From Eledone cirrhosa (taxonomy: Eukaryota > Mollusca > Cephalopoda > Octopoda > Eledonidae): DNA of 64,000 bases. The stretch is taken from NCBI GenBank assembly GCA_964016885.1, contig OZ024744.1, positions 65,160,047 through 65,224,046 of the forward strand. The letters run 5' to 3'. Within the stretch, counting starts at the first letter, position 1, and each line of letters opens with the position of its first letter. Below are positions 32,282 through 42,726 of this stretch, piece after piece. A program made the position numbers and the translations under genes. Below the pieces are notes generated by a model that had not been told where the DNA came from, made no database searches, and saw nothing but the letters and a program-made list of their open reading frames with translations.

Positions 32282-32760
32282 ATCATCATCATTGTTTAGT
32301 GTCCATTTTACCATGCTTGCATGGGTTAGATGGGTCATCCATGCTGGGAGGTAAATCTGGCCACAGTTGGCCATGTCACACCTTGCTCTGGTGAGAACTG
32401 TAAATTTGCCTGTGTATTTTACAATATTGTGGAATTTGATGGCTCCATTATGAAGAGGGACGGGCCAGTTGGCCACGCCAAACCCGTCTCACAACGGAAC
32501 CCTAGTTTTGGAGCCCAGTACTGGATGGCACTGCTATGAGGAGAGGCAGGCCAGTCGGCCACGCTAAACCCATCTCACAACATTACTACAGTTTTGAGGC
32601 CCAGTACTGGATGACACATATATATATATCTTCATCATCGTCATTGTTAAATATCCACTTTCCCTGCTAGAAAAGGTTTGTTTGGGTCTACATAAATCAA
32701 GTCAGTACTGAAGTAGGACTGCTGACTTCCCAGGCAGGCCGAGAGGTCTGCGTCTCTCTT
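32282..32760 (-). mobile_element. Family A-like 3' end fragments
   Basis: It begins CATCATCATTGTTTAGTGTC and CCATGCTTGCATGGGTTAGA, the LINE terminal block. Two similar CCAGTTGGCCACGC blocks (32460-32500 and 32550-32590) and a second start at 32633 (TCATCATCGTCATTGTTAAA) follow. The 3' UTR here differs from the main family A and is like 51193-51375. Confidence 0.5.
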
Positions 32761-32999
32761 ACATATAGTCATACATTCTATCGAGTGTACAGGAGAGGTT
32801 GTGTCTTTTGATTTACATGAGAGTCAAAAGATTATACACTTTTTCTTCCCTTTAATAAATTGCTCTTTTTATTATTGCTCTCTTTATCAAAGGGCACTTA
32901 AATAACACATATGTGCAACTACAAGTCTGCAGAAAATTGTCCTGAATGAAGCCTGTCCGTGATATAAAAAAGGCTGGAGACCACTGTTGTACACAATTA

Positions 33000-33140
33000 A
33001 CTGGAATATTCTGGATAAATCATGCCCTTATAGGATGGAAACAAAGAGATGTTCAGGGGCCATGCTGGTGACACAAGAAATAGCATGCTGTCCACACCAC
33101 ACTGTAAAGTGGTTGTTTTGGAGTCACAACAAAAAAACCC
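33000..33140 (+). mobile_element. Family A 3' UTR module fragment
   Basis: Same text as 24045-24160 (GGAACATTCT/GGAATATTCT ... GACACAAGAAATAGCATG ... CTGTAAAGTGGTTGTTTTGG). Confidence 0.5.
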
Positions 33141-33149
33141 ATACATAAC

Positions 33150-33344
33150 CTACCTATCTACCTATCTACCTACCAACCTGCCTACCTACCTACCAACCTG
33201 CCTACCTACCTACCTATCTACCTACCTACCTACCTCCCAACCTACTTACCTATTTGTCTACCTGTCTACTCATCTACATGTCTATTTGTCTATCTGTGTA
33301 TCTGTGAATCTATCTATCTGTCTATCTATCCACCTATCTATCTA
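33150..33344 (+). repeat. (CTAC)n/(CTAT)n tetranucleotide tract
   Basis: Imperfect CTAC, CTGC and CTAT units; the open frames spell only P-T-Y-L and are artefacts. Confidence 0.9.
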
Positions 33345-34278
33345 CTGGCACATCGAATGTGCTCAGGCGCTCACAGTCCTCTGGCAAATGGACCCGGCGA
33401 TCAGTGGAGACTCCACTTCGACATTCTATAGAGGGTTGGTCCACAGCAAGTGCGACGACACGCTCGGAGAAACTCTGGGCATAGAGGAGGACGAACTGGC
33501 CAGTCTGTTCGGTAGGACCTTCCGCCCGGGACCAATGGACAACTTCGAAAAGTCCCTGGCCTGGCAGTGCTACCGAGGAGCTCTACAGACACGGGCGCCC
33601 GGGTAGGGACCCTTCAAAAAAGATCTGTCCAAGATGCGTGTGCAACGAGGAAACCGTCGCACACGCATTTGTACACTGCCCGGGTGTTACCGACCTGTGG
33701 GGCTATGTAGAACGACTATTGTCGCGGGTGGGACCAATCCAGTTGACCACCGAGTCCATTGTCATGATCAAATCGCCACCCTCCTTCAAAAACGAAGGAG
33801 AGGTGGTTTTCCTATGTGTTATGGCTATGGTGAAAGAGGTTATATGGTGGACGAGGTTAAAAGGGCTGAGGTCAGACACCTTTCTCTCCTGCGAACAACT
33901 GATTCGTTTTTTAAAATATCATTTTGGAAGAAGAATCAGGATGGAGAGAGAGGTGCTGTACCCCAGCAAATTTTATAAAAGGTGGGTGAATGTGGCAAAG
34001 ATGGCCCAAGTGGTTGGGCCTTCTCTCTATATAAGCCTGTAGGTTGAGGAAAAAGAGGAAGAGAGGAAGGGAGTACTCACTCTTGGTGCTCCTGGAGATG
34101 AGGGTTGTACATTATTTCGGGGTGTGTACAACCCTGTGTAACACCTCCCCCTTATTGGGGATTTCAATTGTTATTTGTTATTTTATTAATAGTTTTATTT
34201 TCATATACCTGTATGTAAACTCCCAATTTGTATTTGTCCCCTTCTTTTGTGCCCTTGTGGCTAATAAAGAAATTTATC
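33345..34278 (+). pseudogene. Family C LINE C-terminus and 3' end, copy 3
   Basis: The frame reads QALTVLWQMDPAISGDSTST, TFYRGLVHSKCDDTLG and RTFRPGPMDNFEKSL. A break follows at 33604, then ICPRCVCNEETVAHAFVHC, a CxxC...HxxxxC knuckle. The frame to 34042 has RVGPIQLTTESIVMIKSPPS, VAMAKE-like VMAMVKEVIWWTRLKGLRSD and RRIRMEREVLYPSKFYKRWV, ending in a stop. The 3' UTR ends CCCTTGTGGCTAATAAAGAA plus (TATC)n. The long frame of about 134 residues makes this the best family C fragment, but the RT core is missing and one stop or shift separates its halves. Its role is as the nucleic-acid-binding tail of a LINE RT. Confidence 0.7.
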
Positions 34279-34930
34279 TATCTGTCTATCTACGCATTCA
34301 TACACTGCCCGGGCGTCACTGACCTGTGGGGCTATGTAGAACGACTATTGTCGCGGGTGGGACCAATCCAGTTGACCACCGAGTCCATTGTCATGATCAA
34401 ACCGCCACCCTCCTTCAAAAACGAAGGAGAGGCGGTTTTCCTTTGTGTGATAGCTATGGCGAAAGAGGTTGTATGGTGAACAAGGTTGAAAGGGCTGAGG
34501 TCAGACACCTTTTTCTCCGGCCAACAACTGATTCTTTTTTTCAAATACCACTTTGGAAGAAGAATCAGGATGGAGAGAGAGGTGCTGTACCCCAGCAAGT
34601 TTTATGAAAGGTGGGTGAAAGTGGCGAGAATGGCCCGAGTGAATGGGCCTTCTCTCTATATCAGCCTGTAGGTTGAGGAAAAGGAGGAGGAGAGGAAAGG
34701 AGTACAAACTCTTCGTACTCCTGGAGATGAGGGTTGCACATTTTTTCGGGGGTATGTGTTACCCATATGAACTGTCTCCCCTATTGGGGAAAATCGACTA
34801 ACTTTTTAAATTACATTTGTGATAACATTTTACACGTTTTTTATTGTATGTAAACTTCCCCCTTTGTATTTGTCCCCTTCTTTTGTGCCCCTGTGGCTAA
34901 TAAAGAAACATATCTATCTATCTATCTCTC
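34279..34930 (+). pseudogene. Family C LINE 3' end, copy 4, fused to the tail of copy 3
   Basis: Right after the (TATC)n tail of copy 3 the sequence restarts at CGCATTCATACACTGCCCGG (copy 3 position ~33663). It repeats the VERLLSRVGPIQLTTESIVM region, with a TGA at about 34477 (VVW|TR), the RRIRMEREVLYPSKFYERWV region and the 3' UTR ending CCCCTGTGGCTAATAAAGAA and (TATC)n. The two copies are very similar, so they are young. Confidence 0.75.
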
Positions 34931-35031
34931 TATCTATCTCTCTATCTGTCTGTTTATCCCTCTATTTTCACTTGTAGGCTCTGTTACAATACATATGTTG
35001 AGATGAATGTGGATATTTTTATAAATACATA

Positions 35032-35034
<3 letters not shown>

Positions 35035-35070
<36 letters not shown>
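35035..35070. repeat. (CA)n microsatellite
   Basis: About 17 CA units. Confidence 0.95.
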
Positions 35071-35072
<2 letters not shown>

Positions 35073-35164
35073 TGCCAGCACACACGTACACATATATGCA
35101 TTGGATTGATAGAGTTATATAGATTACAGAGTATCTTGATAGATATATAGATCTGTAGATTGAT

Positions 35165-35800
35165 AGGTAAGTAAATAGATATCTTTCTTTATTTGCCACA
35201 GGGGCGTACAAAATGGGACATTACAAGACGTGACGGCGGGGGTTTTACATAAAAATCATATAACTTTAACATTAATAAATAACAATAAACAATATATAAT
35301 AAAATAATTGAAATCCCCAATAGGGAACGTTACTGCAGAGTTGTTTTACACCCCCGTGGATAGAACCACCCTCAACACCAGGAACACGTTTTGTAGGTGT
35401 TCCCGTCTTCCTTCTGTTTATCTTCCTCAACCTAGAGGTTTATATACAGAGAAGGCCCATTCACTCGGGCCATTTTCGCCACATTCACCCACCTTTCAGC
35501 GAATTTACTGGGGTGTAGCACCTCTCTCTCCACTCGCACCTTCCTTCTGAAGTGATACTTAAAGAAGGGGATAAGTTGTTGTCCGGAGAGAAAAGTGTTT
35601 GCCCGCAGTCTTTTAACCTCATCCACCATATTACCTCTTTCGCCATAGCCACCAGACAGAGGAAAACCGCCTCTCCTTCGTTCTTAAATGAAGGCGGCGG
35701 GGTGATCCTCATGGTGAACTCAGCTGACAACTTGATGCATCCTACACATGACAGTAGGTGTTCGACATCCAAAAATTTTTTTTTCATGAACTATTTCGCC
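35165..35800 (-). pseudogene. Family C LINE 3' end, copy 5 (minus strand)
   Basis: The inverse of TATTTGCCACAGGGGC marks the 3' end, with coding tail at 35787-35432: VEHLLSCVGCIKLSAEFTMR, SFKNEGEAVFLCLVAMAKEV and RWVNVAKMARVNGPSLYINL in two overlapping frames, so a frameshift lies near 35610. It is truncated before the knuckle. Confidence 0.65.
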
Positions 35801-36090
35801 TAAAGGCGTAGAATATTTTGAGAGACTGACCAGATCAAAATTTGACCTGGCAGTCCCTCTACATATTGGTATAAAAATGAAGGTTCACAGTCAAGAATTT
35901 CTACAGAAATTTAAGCAGAACTTACCCAGCAAGTTTCACGCGGGTGTCCATCCCAGTTGACAGATACATAGGTAGGTAAATAGATAGATAAATAGTTACA
36001 CACACACACTCACATGTATCTATAATATATATATATGTTTATATATATATACATACACACACACACACATATATATAAATGGTTTTTTAT

Positions 36091-36138
36091 CTGACGAAAA
36101 CGCAAATGTCATCGCATGATGATATTTGTTTTTGAAAT
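36091..36138 (+). ncRNA. Hammerhead-ribozyme-like core with long stem II
   Basis: CTGACGA (36091-36097), a long imperfect hairpin (AAACGCAAATGTCATC paired with GATGATATTTGTTTT), then GAAAT (36134-36138). Outer stretches ATGGTT (upstream) and AACCAT (near 36167) could pair. The core matches CUGANGA...GAAA; a cleavage site was not identified. Confidence 0.3.
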
Positions 36139-36227
36139 GCGCATAATAAAATACATGGAACTCTTTTAACCATCTTTTGATCTTATATTATATTATATAT
36201 ATATATATAGTTAATAATAGAAACAAA

Positions 36228-36330
36228 CAAAACAAAGGAAGAAATTTATACAGAGTTGTATTAGGTTCACGTTTGGTGGAAGTGGAGGAGGTTTCAACGT
36301 TTCAGACAGGAGTCCTTCTTCATGAAATTG
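36228..36330 (-). repeat. Dispersed repeat, second copy of 6361-6470
   Basis: Same order of blocks as 6361-6470. On the minus strand the hairpin is identical (13 nt, GGAC/GTCT) followed by GAAAC (36303-36299), while the CTGATGA box has drifted to ATGAAGA. Confidence 0.6.
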
Positions 36331-36462
36331 CAGCTACACGATATATATATATAAGCTTCTCTAAATTGTTTATTGAGATGTAAAGTATATTACTGACAAA
36401 TTTTTAAATATATATATATGGTGCTACTAAGTTAGACATGGCGTGGGCCAATACTGGCCGAA

Positions 36463-37622
36463 AAAGACTAAGGTCCTCGTAAGTTGACAAGAAAACAGAA
36501 CCCAGATCCCCTCAGGGAAATGGATTTGCTCAGTAGGTAGGAAAGGTGTAGGTAGGAACTCCATCCTCTGCCCCAAATGCAAACAATGGGTACACAAGAG
36601 ATATAGTGGGATCTTAGACAGCTTAGCTAAGAATGTAGGCTTCACATGTAGCATCTGTGCTGAGACAGCAAACAGCAAACAGCCACAGGAAACAAGCACC
36701 ACCAAACTCTGGGAGGGCTCTGTAGAAACAGTAGACAGCTTCTGCTACCTAGTTGACCGAATTAGCAGTGGAGGTGGTGTTCGGAAAGTACAGTAACTAG
36801 GGTAAGAACGGGGTGGAAGAAGTTCAGGGAACTACTGCCACTGTTAGCTGCAAAAGGCTTTTCCTTCAAAGTGAAAAGCAGACTGTATAATGCCTGTATA
36901 CGAACAGCAATGTTACATGGTAGTGAGACCTAGGCACTGTCTGTAGAAGACTTGTGTAGATTAGAAAGAAACAAAGCTTGCATACTTTGCTGGATGTCTA
37001 ATAGTAATATACGCGAACGGCAAAGCATAAACGAATTGAGAGAGAGACTGAGCATAAGAGGAATCAAATGCTGTGTGCATAAGAGAAGGTTGCATTGGTA
37101 TGGACATGAGATGCATATGAAGGATGACAGCTGCATAAAAAGGTGCAGAGCACTAGAAGTCGTGAAAGCCGTGGAGTGGGGAGGCCCAAGAAGACCTGGG
37201 ATGAGGTGATAAAAGCCGACCATACCCATCTCAAAGGCATGACACAGGACTGAGACCTCTGGCGTTACGCAGTAATACAGAAGACCCAAATTCCCACTGG
37301 TACAAGCCGAAGATGCAGCATATAGTCAATATGCCCCCACCCCCTCCCACTGCAAAGTGGTCATGGAGGTGCCATGGCAAAAAAGCACCCAGCCCACACT
37401 GTAAAGTGGACATGTAGGCACCACAGAAAAAAAGCACCCAGCACTCACTGTAAATGAGGTTGGTGTTAGGAAGGGCATCTAGCTGTAGAAATCAAGCCAG
37501 AATCAGTTCCCGTATGAGCAAGACAAGGTCAGCCGACTGGACACTGCCCACAACAGGACAACCCGTCTAACCCATGCTAGCGTGGAAGAACGGACGTAAA
37601 ATGGTGATGATGATGATGATGA
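36463..37622 (+). pseudogene. Family A LINE 3' half, remnant with complete 3' end
   Basis: It enters at KTKVLVS-like codons just after the RT domain. The PHD-like finger follows (CSVGRKGVGRNSILCPKCKQ, where the second Cys of the first pair is Gly). Next are DSFCYLVDRISSGGG, an in-frame gap near 36780, CLYNACI-like codons, TAG for Trp in SETWA, and RLERNKACILCWMSNSNIRE. The C-terminus is broken near 37190. The 3' UTR (37290-37600) carries three 50-bp modules and ends GCGTGGAAGAACGGACGTAA plus (GAT)n. Inactive: no RT core and several stops. Confidence 0.75.
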
Positions 37623-37779
37623 TATGTATATAGTAATAATAGCAATAATAATAAATGCGAAGACTAAAAATCCAAATAAATTTATATATATATATATCAT
37701 CATCATCATCATCATCATTTTACGTCCGCTTTTCCCTGCTTGCAAGGGTGGGACAGGTCTTATTCAGCACAGCATCTCT

Positions 37780-39380
37780 TCACTCGTCATGGTCCTTCGT
37801 CATCTCCACCGTGAGCTTCAGTGATCTGAGGTCTGTTCTCACCACCTCCGCCCATGATTTTCGTGGTCTACCTCTACCACGTCTTCCTTCAACTGGCATT
37901 TCCTGGAACTTCTTCACCCATTGGCCATCCTCCATGCGCATCACATGTCCATACCACCTCAGTCTCCTCTCTTGCACACTACATTCTCTCAGACACAGTT
38001 TCTCTCTCAACATTGACATTGCACATCCAACAGAGCATGCTTGCCTCATTTCTCTCCAGCCATCGCATATCCTCTGCAGTTGCTGCCCATGTCTCACTAT
38101 CATGCAGCATCGAGCTCCTCACAATGGCATCATATAACTGGCCTTTCGTACGCAGGGAGAAACCCTTCTTCGTCAGCAGAGGAAGCAGCTCTCTAAACTT
38201 CTTCCAACCTGTCCTTATTCTAGATACTATGGCCTCGGAACACTCCCCTCCCATGCTAATCTGATCTCCTAGGTACCGGAAGCTATCCACCACTTCTATA
38301 GCACCCGCCTGCATTTGAAAAATGTGTCTATCAATACGACTTCTACTGTCTAATTTCCCTGTACATCTACTGCATACATATTTCTCCCTACCTGTTAGTT
38401 TGCCTGCTATCCCACTACATCTCTTGTGTACCCAGGATCTGCAGTGTGTGCATTTTATAGAATTTATGCCAGTTCCTTTTCTGCATATCGAACATGGCCA
38501 TTTCGCTGATGGAATCAGAGTTTTGTCCTCTTTTCTACTCATCAACACTTTTGTCTTAGTTAGGTTCACTCTCAGTCCTCTTGTCTCCAACTGCTGTTTC
38601 CATAGCCAGAATTTATTCTCTAGCTCCTCTACTGATTCTGCTATAAGAACCAGATTGTCAGCATAGAGAAGTTTCCATGGACAGCCAGTCTTAAACTCCT
38701 GTTATGGCTTGGAGGACTATAATGAACAAGAGCGGGCTGAGGACTGAACCTTGATGTACTCCTACTTGTATCTGGAATTCCTCACTAAACTCCATTCCTA
38801 CCCTGACTTTACTGACAGTACCTCAGTACAAATTTTTCACTGTCCTCACAAGCCATTCCTCAACACCTAGTTTCCTTAGGGACCACCAGATAACAGATCG
38901 AGGTACCCTATCAAAGGCCTTCTCTAGGTCAACAAAGGCTAAGTATAGTGGCTTATTTTTCTCTAAGAACCTCTCTTGTAATTGTCTCACTAAGAAGAGG
39001 GCATCTGTTGTACTCTTCCCAGGCACAAAACCAAACTGCATCTCATCTAGTTTGACCCTTTCTCTAATTAGTTGTGCTAATATCCTTTCTGCCACTTTCA
39101 TGACCTGATCCATCAGTTTTATACCCCTATAATTGCTCCTCTCCAGAGCATCGCCTTTACCTTTGTAGCAATTTATGAGAATACTGCTGCACCAGTCTTT
39201 GGGTATGACACCACCATATATAGCCTGATTGATGATGCATGCAACCAGTTTAGTGCCTACGTCCCCTGATGCCTTCAGCATCTCAACAACTATCCCCGAT
39301 GGTCCAGCAGCCTTTCATTTCCTTAATCGCCTCTTGGACCCTATATTCGTCAATCTCAATAGCTGGTCCCTCTGTCGGAT
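37780..39380 (-). pseudogene. Family A LINE: RT, PHD-like finger and C-terminus, several lesions
   Basis: Frame 39281-38823 holds the RT N-terminal part (SNYRGIKLMDQVMKVAERIL, FVDLEKAFDRVPRS) and stops after KNLY. The next piece has GVHQGSVLSPLLF. The active-site motif reads YADN (38660-38671) instead of YADD, which removes a catalytic aspartate. Frame 38590-37979 has CSICRKGTGINSIKCTHCRS, HKRC and CSRC of the PHD-like finger and DSFRYLGDQISMGGE, and shifts at VSERM. Frame 38103-37780 gives ERRLRWYGHVMRMEDGQWVK and RRGRGRPRKSWAEVVRTDLR to the true stop. At least four breaks are needed to join them. It cannot be active. Confidence 0.85.
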
Positions 39381-40724
39381 CTACTGAGGGCAATTTCTCT
39401 CTCTCTCCCATTCGTTCTCCACATTCATCAGTCTCTCATAATGACATTTCCAGGCCTCCTTTTTCTGATCATTCGTGACACTAAGTACACCGGCATCATT
39501 CCGGACACATTTATCTCCAACAACATCCTGATTTGCATTGACACACTGCCTTGCAATGTGGAACACCGCAGACCTCTGATCTTCCCGTCGCAGAACATTG
39601 GCAAACCTCCTACTCTCAGCCTCCCTGCGTGCTAAGTACACCTGATGTCTAGCTTCTCTCTTAGCGGCTGTATATCCTTCTCTACTCCCACCCTTTTTCC
39701 AAGCCTTCCATGCTAGTCTTTTGTCTCTAATGGCCTTATTTACTGTGCTGTTCCACCACCAGGTCACTCTCTGTCTGGTTGGAGCTCTGCTCCAGCCACA
39801 AGTTTCATCAGTAGCCTGCAGTAAGTTGTCACGTAAGAAATTCCAGTTATTATCTATGTCATACGTCTCTAAATTGTTTTCTTTTTCGTCATACACATCT
39901 TGAAGGGCTTTCATAAATTTGTATTTTAGTGAAAGGTCTTTTAGCTTCCAGACCTTTCTTCTCCACACCTTCCTGTATGTCTCATTCCATCTCTTGCTTA
40001 CTGAGATATCACTAACGACTAACCTATGGTATGCCTTGCTATTAGACACCATCTGCCTGTCCCGCTGCCTAACTAGTAAGAAGTCAATCTGGCTTATGTG
40101 CTCACCTGATTTGTAGATTATTAGGTGGTTGGCAGGTGTCTGGAAGTTAGTGTTGCAAATAGTCAGTGAACTTGCATCACAAAATTCAAGAAGTCTCACT
40201 CCTTCTTCATTTCTTGAGCCGTAACCGTGCTCACCATCTACCCTAGTGTAACCATCCTGGAGCTGTCCAACATGACCATTGAAGTCCCCTGCTAGCATAA
40301 CGATGTCTCCGTCCTCTGTCATTGCGGTTGTTTGTAAAATTTGCACGTAAAAGCAGTCTTTCTCTTCTTTGCCTAGGCCTACTTGGGGAGCATAGGCAGA
40401 GATGATTGTCAGTAGTGTCCTGCCTACAACTAATCTAAGCTTAATTGATTGATTACTAACTCGAACTGCCTCTATTGTCTTATTGATCCATCTCTCAGCC
40501 AGGAAAATGCCTACTCCCCCTAACCCATCATCCTTACCTACCCAGAAAAGCTTATAGCTAAGATGTTTGCCTGCGACTAGTCTCGCAGAGGCACCTCTCC
40601 ATCTCACCTCTTGCACGCAGCACACATCCACATGCCTTCTCTCCAGCATCTCCGCTATTTCAGCAGATCTACCTCTGAGAGTGCCAACATTAAGTGTTGC
40701 AACTCTGAGATGCGACGTCTTCAT
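39381..40724 (-). CDS. Family A LINE: apurinic-type endonuclease domain and linker
   Basis: A 447-residue frame begins at MKTSHLRVATLNVGTLRGR. The endonuclease/exonuclease/phosphatase motifs are in order: TLNVGTL (Asn ~12), VQEVRW (Glu ~39), SAYAPQVGL, GDFNGHVG, SQIDFLLVRQRD and HRLVVSDI. The linker follows (CGWSRAPTRQRVTWWWNS, REARHQVYLARREAESRRF). The enzyme would nick target DNA to prime reverse transcription. The frame ends at RNCPQ where a GAGAGAGAGA run shifts it; the alternative frame continues EKLPSVDPTEGPAIEI. The Met at 40724 is chosen because the endonuclease starts there in RTE elements and no upstream frame exists. It is part of a damaged element, so a product would lack the RT. 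Confidence 0.85.
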   Translation of the reverse strand: MKTSHLRVATLNVGTLRGRSAEIAEMLERRHVDVCCVQEVRWRGASARLVAGKHLSYKLFWVGKDDGLGGVGIFLAERWINKTIEAVRVSNQSIKLRLVVGRTLLTIISAYAPQVGLGKEEKDCFYVQILQTTAMTEDGDIVMLAGDFNGHVGQLQDGYTRVDGEHGYGSRNEEGVRLLEFCDASSLTICNTNFQTPANHLIIYKSGEHISQIDFLLVRQRDRQMVSNSKAYHRLVVSDISVSKRWNETYRKVWRRKVWKLKDLSLKYKFMKALQDVYDEKENNLETYDIDNNWNFLRDNLLQATDETCGWSRAPTRQRVTWWWNSTVNKAIRDKRLAWKAWKKGGSREGYTAAKREARHQVYLARREAESRRFANVLRREDQRSAVFHIARQCVNANQDVVGDKCVRNDAGVLSVTNDQKKEAWKCHYERLMNVENEWERERNCPQ

Positions 40725-40765
40725 ATTTTGTTGTTGTTCCTATTTGTTGCTGTGCTGATAAGCGT

Positions 40766-40920
40766 TAATTGATACACTGGTTGGATGCCCTTCCTAACAC
40801 CAGTGCCACTTTACAGCATGGACTGGGTGCTTTTATTTGTGTCACCAGCACTAGAGAGGATGTCTTACTGGACTCATGGGCCCTCTCTACCCCTCCATTT
40901 TACAGCATGGTCATAAAAAA
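40766..40920 (-). mobile_element. Family A 3' UTR fragment next to the LINE 5' end
   Basis: Inverse of the GGAAGGGCATCCAACC and CCCAGTCCATGCTGTAAAGT modules. It lacks the terminal tail, so the LINE 37697-40765 may have inserted into or beside it. Confidence 0.5.
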
Positions 40921-40949
40921 GAAAAAAAAAACACTTATTGACACTCACG

Positions 40950-41098
40950 GCTCACACACTCACTCACACACCAACACTAATGCATACAAACACACACGCC
41001 ACTCACACACCAACACTCATGCATACAAATACACACGCCACTCACACACCAACACTCATGTATACAAACACACACACCACTCTCTCACACACACACAT
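40950..41098. repeat. CA-rich minisatellite (~52-bp period)
   Basis: CACTCACACACCAACACTCA, GCATACAAA.ACACACGC units repeat three times at ~52 bp. Artefactual frames only. Confidence 0.75.
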
Positions 41099-41159
41099 AT
41101 ATATATTACTGTCAGTACTGATACAAAATCAAAATCATGTCAACTGTTGACTTTTCCAG

Positions 41160-41290
41160 TTCAGTTTTATATAATAATAATTGTTTGCTTTACAGCATAG
41201 AGCAACGGCTCTCCACTCTCCGGACCCAAAAAACAAGGTACCAGCAATACGCTGGGACAGTCGCTGCTCCATGCCAAGAACAGAATAGTT
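41160..41290 (+). mobile_element. Degraded SINE-like fragment
   Basis: TACAGCATAGAGCAACGGCT and AAGGTACCAGCAATACGCTG resemble the cephalopod SINE body with many changes, ending GAACAGAATAGTTATTTAG. Confidence 0.35.
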
Positions 41291-41349
41291 ATTTAGTATT
41301 CAGTAATGTACTGAATATATATATATATATATGTATATATGTATATATA

Positions 41350-41620
41350 TTAATTAAAAATATTAACAAAATAGATATTCTGTGATCAATTATATTTTAT
41401 TATACATATTTCAGAGGTACTGAGTTAAGTTCAACAGTACATCCTCATCAGATAAAATAAAATGATAAATGACATACCCTGACATATTAGATGGTTAAGA
41501 TTTAGTCATGGTAGTACCATGGTAGTACCATGGTACTACCTCTGAAATATGTATAATAAAATATAATTGATCACAAGAATATCTATTTTGTTAATATTTT
41601 GAATTAATATTAATAACTCT
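41350..41620. repeat. Foldback element with hammerhead-like core
   Basis: Arms 41350-41420 and 41545-41620 are reverse complements (for example TATTATACATATTTCAGAGG against CCTCTGAAATATGTATAATA). The spacer includes three GGTAGTACCAT palindromes at 41502-41550. A related but different copy lies at 41815-41950. Confidence 0.7.
41408..41451 (-). ncRNA. Hammerhead-ribozyme-like core
   Basis: Minus strand: CTGATGA (41451-41445), a 32-nt insert whose ends pair (GGATGTACTG with CAGTACC), then GAAAT (41412-41408). Confidence 0.3.
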
Positions 41621-41814
41621 TGAAAACCTTAACCGTTGAGTGCTTCCAATCTATTGTAAAACTCATTCTTTGATGTATGCATTGAACCTTGTTTAACTTT
41701 TAAATATATATATATATATATAACCAAAGATTAATATGGTTCATTGATTACTCAATGAATACAGTTTTACAATAGATTAAAAGCACTCAACTGTAAAAAT
41801 ATTCCTGGAGTTTT

Positions 41815-41950
41815 AATATTATTCAAAATATTAACAAATGAAGATATTCACATAATCAAAATATATGCTTTATTATATATTTTTCAAAGGTACTGTGTTG
41901 TTTTTTCAGTACGTCCTCATCAGACAAAATATATGATTTGATATATGACA
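41815..41950 (-). repeat. Relative of the foldback element
   Basis: AAAATATTAACAAATGAAGA and TTTTTCAAAGGTACTGTGTT correspond to the left arm of 41350-41620 but with many substitutions; a (TA)n tract follows at 41973-42034. Confidence 0.55.
41881..41923 (-). ncRNA. Hammerhead-ribozyme-like core
   Basis: Minus strand: CTGATGA (41923-41917), 31-nt insert with GTACTG/CAGTAC stem, then GAAAA (41885-41881). The stem is kept relative to 41408-41451 although the loop differs. Confidence 0.3.
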
Positions 41951-41975
41951 TACCGCTACGGTCTTGATAGTTCAA

Positions 41976-42039
<64 letters not shown>

Positions 42040-42049
42040 TTTCTCTCTC

Positions 42050-42692
42050 CCTCACTTTATGTGTGTGTGTGCGTAATTGTAATCATAGATGTATGTATAT
42101 ATATGTATATACGTATGCATGTATGTATATATGTATGTATATATGTATGCATGTATGTATGTATGTATCTATGCATTTATGAATGTATGTATGTGTGTAT
42201 GTGTGAGTGTGTGTGTGTGTGTGTCTGCGTAAAATTAGTAGCTAGGTCAAAGAAGGTGATATGGGCGAAGGATAAGCAAGTTTATAGAAAAACTATACCA
42301 GCATGATTCATGGAGCTATACCTCTTTGCTATTAACAGATAACGTAAACATTGCCAGGTAGCAGCGGCTTTGGTTGCTGTTTTTAGATGGCTTGTTCCCT
42401 TCAATGTATGTGTGTGTGTATGTCTGTGTGTGTGTGTGTATGTATGTATGTGTGTGTGTGTGTATACATTCATAGTTTTGTACATACATACATACATTCA
42501 TACATATATACATTCATACATACATACACACACACGCACACATACATACACACACATACATACATGCATGCATACATACTTACATGCATACATACACGCA
42601 TATACATACATACAAACATCCATACATATATATATATATATATATGATGATTTATACATACATATACATACATACACACAAACACACACACA

Positions 42693-42720
<28 letters not shown>
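42050..42720. repeat. Low-complexity (GT)n, (ATGT)n, (CATA)n, (TATC)n
   Basis: The frames on both strands are repeat artefacts. The piece at 42225-42395 is not simple sequence, but no gene is recognised in it. Confidence 0.85.
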
Positions 42721-42723
<3 letters not shown>

Positions 42724-42726
42724 ATA

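Larger units (their letters stand above)
37697..40765 (-). mobile_element. Near-full-length family A LINE (minus strand)
   Basis: This is the only copy in the window with an apparently complete 5' coding end. The terminal (ATC)n tail and GCAAGCAGGGAAAAGCGGAC block lie at 37697-37760, with coding sequence from 40724 to 37780. It belongs to a subfamily whose 3' UTR is very short and lacks the 50-bp modules. The stretch 40725-40765 may be its 5' UTR. Confidence 0.85.
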
